From a bacterium BMS3Abin02 (GTDB lineage Bacteria; Actinomycetota; Acidimicrobiia; Spongiisociales; UBA4744): a stretch of 64,000 nucleotides of DNA. A program made the position numbers and the translations under genes. Under the pieces are notes generated by a model. It saw nothing but the letters and a program-made list of their open reading frames with translations, was not told the origin of the DNA and searched no databases. This document shows, one piece after another, positions 53,302 to 60,437 of the stretch. Positions within the stretch are counted from its first letter, which is position 1. Every line of letters begins with the position of its first letter. Location of the stretch: positions 45,526-109,525 of the forward strand of contig BDSU01000008.1 in NCBI GenBank assembly GCA_002897675.1. The letters run 5' to 3'.

Positions 53302-53326
53302 TCCCATCCAGGCGTCACGAGGACGG
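53273..53326. repeat. Hairpin repeat element, copy 1
   Basis: Arms CCCGTTCTCGTGACGC and GCGTCACGAGGACGG pair, with an inner GGGAGTAATCCC block. The element overlaps the last 29 bases of the ABC exporter gene, including its stop. Related copies are at 54250-54304 and 56371-56425. Confidence 0.7.
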
Positions 53327-53400
53327 ATGATGGGCACTCATCGGCCACCGGTCCTCAACTTCCTGCGACAATGTCGGAAACATCGCGCAGGAGGCAGAAC

Positions 53401-54249
53401 ATGAAGGTCGGGATCGTCGGTTCAGGGTTGATGGGATCCGGGATCGCGGAAGCGTGTGCCCGTGCAGGCCTGGACGTCGTCATATCGGAGGTCAGCGACG
53501 AGCTCATCACGAAGGGTCGTGCCCGCATCGAGCGATCTTTGGACAGAGCGGTCGAGCGAGGCAAGTTGGAGGCCGCAGATCGTGACACCGCTCTGGCCAG
53601 GATCCGTTTCACCACCGACCTGACAGACATGCACGATCGTCAAATCGTGATCGAGGCCGCCACCGAACATGAGGCCACAAAGCTGGGTATCTTCTCGTCA
53701 CTCGACGAAATCGTCGAGGCGACCGACGCCATCCTCGCATCGAACACGTCGTCGATTCCGATTGCACGGCTCGGTCGGGCCACCAGGCGACCCGAGTCGG
53801 TGATCGGCATCCATTTCTTCAACCCGGTCCCGGTGATGCAACTCGTCGAGGTGACCCCTTCGATCCTGACCTCCAAGGAGACCATCGCCGGAGCCGACGC
53901 GTTCGCCGGGGACGTACTGGGCAAGAAAGTCATCCACGCCAAGGACCAGGCCGGGTTCATCGTCAATGCACTGCTGATCCCGATGCTGCTCAACGCCATC
54001 CGCATGGTCGAGTCGGGCCTCGCCACCGCCGAAGAGATCGACACCGGTGTGGTCGAAGGCCTCCGTCACCCGATGGGACCATTGACCTTGACCGACTTCG
54101 TAGGTCTCGACACGACCAAGTACGTTGCAGACGTCCTCTATGAGGAGTTCAAGAACCCTTCGTTCGCAGCCCCACCACTGCTGGTGCGGATGGTCGAGGC
54201 GGGCCTGCTGGGCAAGAAGAGTGGAAAGGGCTTCTACGACTACTCCTGA
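53401..54249 (+). CDS. 3-hydroxyacyl-CoA dehydrogenase family protein (3-hydroxybutyryl-CoA type)
   Basis: The 282-residue NAD(P)-dependent enzyme has the Rossmann motif VGIVGSGLMGSGIAEACARA, SNTSSIPI (active-site Ser), IHFFNPVPVMQLVEV with the catalytic His, and RHPMGPLTLTDFVGLD in the C-terminal domain. Length and motifs fit the short 3-hydroxybutyryl-CoA dehydrogenases of beta-oxidation or butyrate/PHB metabolism. AGGAGG at 53389-53394 supports the ATG at 53401. A hairpin repeat starts right after its stop. Confidence 0.93.
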   Translation: MKVGIVGSGLMGSGIAEACARAGLDVVISEVSDELITKGRARIERSLDRAVERGKLEAADRDTALARIRFTTDLTDMHDRQIVIEAATEHEATKLGIFSSLDEIVEATDAILASNTSSIPIARLGRATRRPESVIGIHFFNPVPVMQLVEVTPSILTSKETIAGADAFAGDVLGKKVIHAKDQAGFIVNALLIPMLLNAIRMVESGLATAEEIDTGVVEGLRHPMGPLTLTDFVGLDTTKYVADVLYEEFKNPSFAAPPLLVRMVEAGLLGKKSGKGFYDYS

Positions 54250-54304
54250 CCCGTTCTCGTGACCTCTCGACGGGATTACTCCCGCGAAGCGTCACGAGAA
54301 CGGG
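54250..54304. repeat. Hairpin repeat element, copy 2
   Basis: Arms CCCGTTCTCGTGAC and GTCACGAGAACGGG pair perfectly over 14 bp around an inner CGGGATTACTCCCG palindrome. It starts at the base after the dehydrogenase stop codon, so it probably serves as the 3' hairpin of that mRNA. Confidence 0.75.
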
Positions 54305-54430
54305 AATGGTGGGACCGATGGCCGGTGCGTCGACTCGCCCCACCGGCGGGGACCTCCGCACTCGAGCAGGCTACGAATGCCGCTCACCCACCCGGCGCGT
54401 CGCGCTGATCGTTCGAGGCCGAAGGAAAGC

Positions 54431-56242
54431 TCATGATTGATACGTTCGTGGTCGTGTAGAGGCAGATCGATCTCGTGATCTGCGGATCTTCGGAGTGTCC
54501 GTGACATCGGTGAGACCCGGACTGTCGCTTCTTGGCGCCTTGGCGGGCAGGGTGAGCTGGAAGATGGTTTCGCCGTCGGCCAGCCGGTGGGAGAGGTCAC
54601 CGCCCATGCGCTGCGCCAGCATCCGGGAAACGCTCAAACCGAGCCCGATCGAACCCGGTCTGCCTGCAGTGGTGTGCGAGCGGTAGTACGGCTGAAAGAT
54701 CTTCTCCGAATCTTCCGGCGGTATCCCGGCTCCGTCGTCGATGACTTTGACGACGAGCGTTTCACCGACCGGCTCGATGACCACTCGGATGTTGGAGCCG
54801 CCATAGACAACGGCGTTGGTGACGAGATTTCGGATGATCTGACGAACTCGCCCCGGGTCGGCCACCGCGCGAGCATCAGGGAGGGTGACCTCAATGGGGA
54901 TCTCGGCGGCGAGGTTGAGCCCTTCGAGGACCTGCGCGGCTTGAGCTCGCAGATCGACCGGCACGGCGACCACGGTGAGTGTCCCGTGCTCTGCCCTTCC
55001 CATCACGAGGAGGTCATCGATGATCCGTGCCAAGTCGGACGCTTCATCGGCTATGGCTGCAACCATCTCATCCCGCTCGTCGGGGGAGAGTCTCGCCGCC
55101 TGGTCGCGGAGAACCTCGGCAAAACCCAACACGCCGGTGAGGGGAGTCCGCAGTTCGTGGGACACGCTGGCGATGAACTGGTCTTTGGCGTCGAGCACCT
55201 CGGTAAGTGCCTCCACCTGGCGCATCGCCTCGGATCTATGCGAGAACGCGTAGACGGCGGCGGCAGCCATCAACCCGATCGCCAGGCCGGCGAAGAGAAT
55301 CCAATGTGTCTGGTAACGGTCGGCCAGGAGACGTGAGCCGGCGGCGGGCGTCACGTCGACTTGCCAGATGCGGCTCGCCACCCGAATGGTGTCGGTGTGG
55401 ACCATGCCCTTCCCCACGGGAGGCAGGAGCTGGAGGTGCAGATCCGGCGAAGCCGACCCCGCGAGGTTCGGCACTTGATCGGTGATGTCGCGTACCGTCC
55501 ACTCCAGCACGCTGGCGAGGCCGCTCGGTACCCAATCCGACATCAGATCGGCGAGCAGCACCGGGCTGCCGACCAGCGCTTCGACCGTTCCCGAGGCACC
55601 TATGACGGGCCTGTAGACGATGAATGCTTCCTCGCCTGTTATCGCCAACGGCACCAGTGGCGTGGCGACGGTTCGTCCACTCGTCAAGGCCTCCATGAGG
55701 TAGGGGAGCCGCCCGGGGGGCGATCCTGCATCGAGGCCCAGGGGGCGCCCGAGGGCGTCGGACGGCTCGAAGTACTGGATGGGGAAGTACATGTCCCGGT
55801 GCTGTACCGGAACCCGGTTGCCCTCGGCGTCGATCTCGAACACCTCATAGCCGGGAATCTTCGCCGCCATCTGCTCCTCGAATGCACCGAGATCTGCGGC
55901 ATCCACAACCGGCATATAGGCGATCCCCGCCATCCCGGCCTGCAACTTCATGTTGGTCGTGAACCGTCGGTACTCATCGGCGGTCACTTCTTGACTGGCC
56001 TGAAACAGCCCTCCGAGCGCTGCCAGATAGTGTCCGACATCCTGCATGCCCTCCTGGATCGACGCAACCAGTGCCTCACCATTCAAGGCCAACCGGGCCT
56101 CGATCTGACGGTCTACGAGACGTTGCGTCACCACGGTCGCGACCACCGAAAGGACGGCCACAACCCCAAAGACCACAATCGCCGGACGCCAGCCGCGGAA
56201 ACGCCTCTTCTCTGGGTGTCCTGAACCGCGTCGCCTTCTCAC
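54431..56242 (-). CDS. CHASE-domain sensor histidine kinase, orphan
   Basis: The 603-residue membrane kinase has a first helix at about 21-41, an extracytoplasmic CHASE-type ligand domain (about 60-280, with FTTNMKLQAGMAGIAYMP and QHRDMYFPIQYFEP), a second helix (WILFAGLAIGLMAAAAVYAF), then HisKA with SHELRTPLTGVLGFAE, and HATPase with RNLVTNAVVYG (N box), DDGAGIPPED (G1) and GSIGLGLSVSRML (G2). CHASE domains sense small molecules outside the cell. No response regulator gene is next to it. The start is GTG at 56242. Confidence 0.92.
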   Translation of the reverse strand: MRRRRGSGHPEKRRFRGWRPAIVVFGVVAVLSVVATVVTQRLVDRQIEARLALNGEALVASIQEGMQDVGHYLAALGGLFQASQEVTADEYRRFTTNMKLQAGMAGIAYMPVVDAADLGAFEEQMAAKIPGYEVFEIDAEGNRVPVQHRDMYFPIQYFEPSDALGRPLGLDAGSPPGRLPYLMEALTSGRTVATPLVPLAITGEEAFIVYRPVIGASGTVEALVGSPVLLADLMSDWVPSGLASVLEWTVRDITDQVPNLAGSASPDLHLQLLPPVGKGMVHTDTIRVASRIWQVDVTPAAGSRLLADRYQTHWILFAGLAIGLMAAAAVYAFSHRSEAMRQVEALTEVLDAKDQFIASVSHELRTPLTGVLGFAEVLRDQAARLSPDERDEMVAAIADEASDLARIIDDLLVMGRAEHGTLTVVAVPVDLRAQAAQVLEGLNLAAEIPIEVTLPDARAVADPGRVRQIIRNLVTNAVVYGGSNIRVVIEPVGETLVVKVIDDGAGIPPEDSEKIFQPYYRSHTTAGRPGSIGLGLSVSRMLAQRMGGDLSHRLADGETIFQLTLPAKAPRSDSPGLTDVTDTPKIRRSRDRSASTRPRTYQS

Positions 56243-56370
56243 TATGGCCTGTTATCGACCATGACGAGTCAACACCTGAGATGTTTGCGCCCGATGGCGG
56301 CTCCCGACCCGAGCGTCGTCCCCAGATGCCCGACCGCTCGGCAGACCATGTCTCACACAACACGAAACCC

Positions 56371-56425
56371 CTCGTTCTCGTAACGGTTCGATGGGATTGT
56401 TCCCGTGAAGGGTCACGAGAACGGG
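56371..56425. repeat. Hairpin repeat element, copy 3
   Basis: Arms CTCGTTCTCGTAAC and GGTCACGAGAACGGGG pair with one mismatch; the inner block is TGGGATTGTTCCC. It ends directly at the tRNA-Ala 3' fragment. Confidence 0.65.
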
Positions 56426-56439
56426 GGTGGTGGAGCTGA
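56418..56439. repeat. Direct repeat, left copy (tRNA 3' end)
   Basis: AGAACGG, GGG, then TGGTGGAGCTGA recur as AGAACGG, AGGAGG, TGGTGGAGCTGA at 59592-59616. The shared 14-mer GGTGGTGGAGCTGA includes the acceptor end of the tRNA-Ala fragment, so these may be attachment-site copies. Confidence 0.4.
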
Positions 56440-56476
56440 GAGGATCCGAACCCCTGACCAGTTGCATGCCGCGCAC
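56428..56476 (-). pseudogene. 3' half of a tRNA-Ala (GGC) gene, attachment-site remnant
   Basis: On the minus strand the sequence runs from the anticodon loop GCGGCAT (anticodon GGC), through a variable loop, to a T arm AGGGG-TTCGGAT-CCTCT, acceptor strand CAGCTCC, A and CCA. The 5' half (acceptor, D arm) is missing, and the anticodon stem keeps only three pairs, so homology stops there. T-loop position 58 is G instead of A. A truncated tRNA 3' end is what tRNA-targeting integrases leave behind. Confidence 0.6.
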
Positions 56477-56712
56477 GATCGGCGTTTGCTCCACCTGGCC
56501 GAATGGCCGAACACCCTTTTGGCTATTGGGATCCACGCTACTCGTCGGAGCACACAAGATCACCTGGTCCGAGCACTTTGTCGGTCCAGTGTTCGGCATC
56601 GGCCGCCTGCTCGTTGTCGGAGCCGATCGGACTGCGATCCATGTGGACACGCCGGCTGCCGAGCAGCGCTTCCGGAACCACCTGCAACGTGTCCGGGCAA
56701 CTTTCCGAAGGT
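56477..56712. other. Gap with no recognisable gene
   Basis: Frames are open here on both strands but none gives a credible protein. I see no terminal repeats or RNA gene. It is probably debris between the tRNA remnant and the toxin pseudogene. Confidence 0.5.
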
Positions 56713-57557
56713 CTCGATCAGGAAGCTGTCGACGCCCTCCGAGCCAGCCCGGCCGCGTTTCGCCGTGCGATGACCGCCAAGCTGCGCGACATGGCGAAGA
56801 CCAGCCCCCGGCCGCTGCCTCAACTCCAACGGTAGATCGCCCACAGCCGGCTGCTCGATCGCCTCTACCTCGTCGACCACGGCTGGATCGTGAAAGGCGC
56901 AACCCGCTCCTGGCCCCTGACCTCGACGTGTGGCAAACGATCGATGTCGACCTCTACCGATCCGCTGTCCTCGAGGTGGCCGAAGCCGAGCTGCGACTGG
57001 CAGCGACCCAGGACATCGGAGACTGGTTCTGGTTCGAGATCGGCGCGAGGCAGGCGCTCTCGGGCGGCGCGGCTGGTGCCCGCCTGCCGGTCACCGCCTC
57101 GATCGGGGCGACGCAGTGGTGCAGCTTCCGAGTCGATCTTGTCGGGGCCGAGATCCGCCTCACGGGACAGCCCGAGCGGGTGCCGGCACTCGCCCTCGTC
57201 GCCATACCGGACGTCGAACAGCCCGGCTACGTCGTCTATCCGCTCGTCGTCCACGTCGCGGACAAAGTGGCTGCAATCCTCACAGACCTACGGCGGCGAC
57301 CGCGTCCCATCGACTCGAAGGATCTCGTGGACCTCGTCGCCATCGTCTCAGAAGCATCCGTAGATGCTGCTCAACAGGACAGCGCGCTCAGATCGGAGGC
57401 CGACCGACGCAGCATCGACCTCCCGACCGCCTTCTCTGTTCCTGATCGTGGACTCTGGGATATGGGCTACGCTGCGGAGGCGGGCCGGTTTCTTCTGGTT
57501 GGGGCCTTCATTCTGGGCGCCTCCACCGTCGTGAAACGTTTCCTCGACCCGTCGTAG
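56713..57557 (+). pseudogene. AbiEii/AbiGii-type nucleotidyltransferase toxin, disrupted
   Basis: Frame 1 gives ASPAAFRRAMTAKLRDMAKT and PLPQLQR, then an in-frame TAG (56833-56835), then IAHSRLLDRLYLVDHGWIVK, the normal start of this family. A short deletion plus frameshift near 56910 moves to frame 3: DLDVWQTIDVDLYRSA, DWFWFEIGARQALSGGAAGA, YPLVVHVADKVAAILTDLRR, SKDLVDLVAIVSE, ending KRFLDPS at 57557. The KDLVDL motif is typical. The family acts as toxins of AbiE-like abortive-infection systems. No antitoxin gene is adjacent. Confidence 0.75.
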
Positions 57558-57574
57558 GACCGTAGGATCGGGAT

Positions 57575-59524
57575 GTGGAGGGTCGAGGCAGGTTCGCAGG
57601 CGTCATTGTCCTTTTCTTGTTTGCTGCCGCATGTAGCCCCGCCGCGACGCTGCTGACCGCGACGCCGCCTTCCTTATCGACCTCGACGCCGGCGACAACG
57701 GCTACGTCGGCTTCGGTCACGACGACCACCTCGATGCCTGCGACCACTACGACGACCGTGCCACCACTCCCGGCGGACCTGGTGCTCACCAATGGGAGGG
57801 TCATCACGGCTGACGTCGGGTTCACGATCGCCGACGCTGTGGCGATCACCGGCGGGGACATCGTCGCTGTGGGGACGTCTGAGGATCTTGCGGTTCGGGT
57901 CGGACCGGAGACGGTGGTGGTGGAGCTCGACGGCAGGGCTCTGCTTCCGGGGTTTGTCGATCCGCATACCCACGCGCTGCAACGCTACACGTACCTCCCC
58001 GACTTTGATGCGATGCGGGCCGGCCAGGGCGATCTGTTGGCAGGTGGGGTGACGACGATCGGTTCGCCGAACGTTAAACCGGACGATCTCGTGGGGTTCG
58101 AGGCGTTCGAAGCCGCCGGCGATGTCATCGTGCGTGATCACCTGTATGTCACCTATGACGACGAGTGTGGCGACCGGCCGTACGGCGACTACTACCTCGA
58201 GCAGGAGTTCAGCCACGACCCGGAGCTGCGTCAGACGGTCGCCGGGGTCAAGGTGTTCACCGATGGTGGGGTGTGCAACGCACCGGCGTTTTCGGTGCGG
58301 TATCCGGACACGGTTCCGCAGCGGCTCAAAGATCGAGGCTTCGTGGGCAACGGTGATCTGTATGTGACTGTCGGCGAGGTGGCGACGGTTGTCGGCCAGG
58401 TCGACGCCGCCGGTGGTATCACTGTCATTCATGCGATCGGCGACCTCGGTATCCGCGTCGCGCTCGACGGTCTCGCCCAGGCGAACGACGATCGTCCCTT
58501 CGGGAACCCGCAGCGGATCGATCACAACAGCGCCACGACGCTGCTCGATGAGGATGAGCTTGGGTTGTATGGCCGTTTGGGGATCGTCCCGGCGATCTTC
58601 CCGGTGCCGTGGGCGAACGGATGTGACCCGGCGGTATCCGATGCGTGGCGGGCGATCCTTCCTGCATCGGTCTTCGACGTCATCGAGAACTCGAAGGCGC
58701 TGCGGGAGACGAACCCTGGCATGCGGATCTCGTGGCACGGTGACGCCCCGTCGGTGCCGGGACATCCCCTCCAGCTCCTGTTCACGGTGGTGAGCGGCGG
58801 GGCGGTGAATATCGACACGGGCGAGGTCTGCTACCCGGAGGCGTGGTCCGGGTTCTACACCGTCCCGGCGGAAGAGGCGATCCGCATGATGACCATCAGC
58901 GCCGCCGCCGCGATGGGCATCGACGATCGGGTCGGGTCCATCGAGGTCGGTAAGGTCGCCGACCTCGTGATCCTTGCCGCAGATCCGCTCGGACCCGACC
59001 TCGAGGTCGGGTTCGCCACCAACCGGCCGCTCGTCACGATGATCGACGGCCGGGTCGTGTTCTGCGACGGTGACCTCTGCGACGCGTTCGCCGACGTGAC
59101 CGCAGCGTCGGGACCACCCGAACCCGGACCAGTCGACGGCGTCGAGGTGACCGCCTCATCGTTCCGGGACACCCACACCCCCGACCTCGTCCTCGACGGA
59201 TCAACCGAAGGGGACTCCTTCTGGTCCTCGGGCCAGGACCCGCCGGCTTGGATCCAGGTGACCTTCGGCGAACCGAAGACGATATCGGGGCTCCGTCTGA
59301 TCGTCAACCAGAACCCTCCCGGCGACGCCGTCAACGTCCTCGAGATCCGCGTCGACGGTGAGTGGAGCGAAGTAGACAGGTTCACGGGCTACACGGAGTC
59401 CCTCGATGTCCTCGAATGGAAGCCCGACCGGCCCGTCGAGGACGTCGAGGCGTTCCGCGTCACGACCCTGGAGTGCTCCTCATGGCCGGAGTGGTTCGAG
59501 TTCGAGATCGACGCAGAGGACTGA
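57575..59524 (+). CDS. Lipoprotein amidohydrolase with C-terminal discoidin-like domain
   Basis: The 649-residue protein has a lipoprotein signal peptide (lipobox Cys at 20, LFAAAC), a Thr/Pro-rich spacer (29-64), then an Amidohydrolase_3-type (YtcJ-like) domain from 67 to about 510: DLVLTNGRVITAD, metal motif FVDPHTHALQ (H131, H133), HAIGDLGIRVALDGL, IDHNSATTL, WHGDAPSVPG and VGSIEVGKVADLVIL. A beta-sandwich resembling F5/8 type C domains fills about 535-645 (DLVLDGSTEGDSFWSSGQDP). It would act on the outer face of the membrane; the substrate is unknown. The start is GTG at 57575. Confidence 0.85.
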   Translation: MEGRGRFAGVIVLFLFAAACSPAATLLTATPPSLSTSTPATTATSASVTTTTSMPATTTTTVPPLPADLVLTNGRVITADVGFTIADAVAITGGDIVAVGTSEDLAVRVGPETVVVELDGRALLPGFVDPHTHALQRYTYLPDFDAMRAGQGDLLAGGVTTIGSPNVKPDDLVGFEAFEAAGDVIVRDHLYVTYDDECGDRPYGDYYLEQEFSHDPELRQTVAGVKVFTDGGVCNAPAFSVRYPDTVPQRLKDRGFVGNGDLYVTVGEVATVVGQVDAAGGITVIHAIGDLGIRVALDGLAQANDDRPFGNPQRIDHNSATTLLDEDELGLYGRLGIVPAIFPVPWANGCDPAVSDAWRAILPASVFDVIENSKALRETNPGMRISWHGDAPSVPGHPLQLLFTVVSGGAVNIDTGEVCYPEAWSGFYTVPAEEAIRMMTISAAAAMGIDDRVGSIEVGKVADLVILAADPLGPDLEVGFATNRPLVTMIDGRVVFCDGDLCDAFADVTAASGPPEPGPVDGVEVTASSFRDTHTPDLVLDGSTEGDSFWSSGQDPPAWIQVTFGEPKTISGLRLIVNQNPPGDAVNVLEIRVDGEWSEVDRFTGYTESLDVLEWKPDRPVEDVEAFRVTTLECSSWPEWFEFEIDAED

Positions 59525-59547
59525 CACCGCTCCACACGCGCCCCCCT

Positions 59548-59596
59548 GTTCCTGCGTGAGAAACCCCCCAGTGCGGCAGCCATCTCACGCAAGAAC
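59548..59596. repeat. Hairpin after the amidohydrolase gene
   Basis: GTTCCTGCGTGAGA (59548-59561) and TCTCACGCAAGAAC (59583-59596) pair with one mismatch. The right arm plus the next base is repeated exactly as a 15-mer at 63353-63367. Confidence 0.55.
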
Positions 59597-59616
59597 GGAG
59601 GAGGTGGTGGAGCTGA
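59592..59616. repeat. Direct repeat, right copy
   Basis: This is the second copy of the sequence at 56418-56439. It is continuous with the hairpin arm on its left and with the IS630 remnant on its right. Only the last 12 to 14 bases match a tRNA acceptor end. Confidence 0.4.
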
Positions 59617-60320
59617 AGGCCTTCGGGTCCTGCTCCGTGAGGAAGGCGTGTCGTTTCGAGTGACCAAGACGTGGAAACAGTCGACCGACCCGGACTTCGA
59701 AGCGAAGAAGAACCGGGTCCTGGAACTCTATGACATCCTCGACGGTAAAACCGAACCCGGTGTCGACGATCCGCAGGTGGTGTTGTGTATGGACGAGTTC
59801 GGGCCGCTGAACCTGTCGCCCCGTCCGTCCCGGTCGCCAGTAGGCGCCGGCAGCATCGAAGACGTCGCCACGCGGCGGAGGAGACGACGAGCGACGTATC
59901 GGCGGACACTCGAGATGAGGCACCTGTTCGCAGCCCACGACCTGGGCGTCGACAAGATCTACGGCCATATCAAGACCAACAAGCGTCACGTTCCTGGCGT
60001 TCTGCCGGTACCTGCGCAGCCTGTACCCGCCCGAGGTGCGGATCGCCATCGTGTTGGACAACTTCAGCCCACACTTCTCCGCGAGGGTCGATACCCGCGT
60101 CGCTGACTGGGCTTCGGACAACAACGTCGAGTTGGCGTCTGTACCGACCAACGCTTCACGGCTGAACCGGATCGAAGCCCAATACCAGGCCCTGCGCTAC
60201 TTCACCCTCGACGGCACCGACCACCAAACCCACCAAGAACAGAACTCGATCATCCGCCGCTGCATCAGATGGCACAACAGCAACGCCAAAGACCAGACTC
60301 TCCAAGAACTGGCAAAATGA
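59608..60320 (+). pseudogene. IS630-family transposase, 5'-truncated and frameshifted
   Basis: The catalytic core is recognisable: LLREEGVSFRVTKTWKQSTD, VVLCMDEFGPLNL (first Asp), KIYGHIKTNK, then a frame change near 59985 to TFLAFCRYLRSLYPPEVRIA, VLDNFSPHFS (second Asp) and RLNRIEAQYQALRYF (Glu). The N-terminal HTH domains (about 130 residues) are absent and the DDE triad is split by the frameshift, so it is inactive. No terminal inverted repeats or TA duplication were found. Confidence 0.8.
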
Positions 60321-60437
60321 CCAAACGTTGCCTGACGCGGCACCAGTAAGTGATCTTGTCGACAATGTCCACCCCTCCACCGACCGAGCGACCGGCGAGG
60401 GCGGGAGGGGCCTCACAGCCGCCCCTCCCGCCAACGA

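Noticed and set aside
56427..56910. 5' part of a 376-codon plus frame (MVELRGSEPLTSCMPR...)
   Set aside because: It begins antisense to the tRNA-Ala fragment, a well-known source of false annotations; only the later part is AbiEii sequence.
59608..60320. Programmed frameshift in the IS630 transposase
   Set aside because: No slippery A-run is present at the shift (~59985), and the N-terminal domains are missing anyway.
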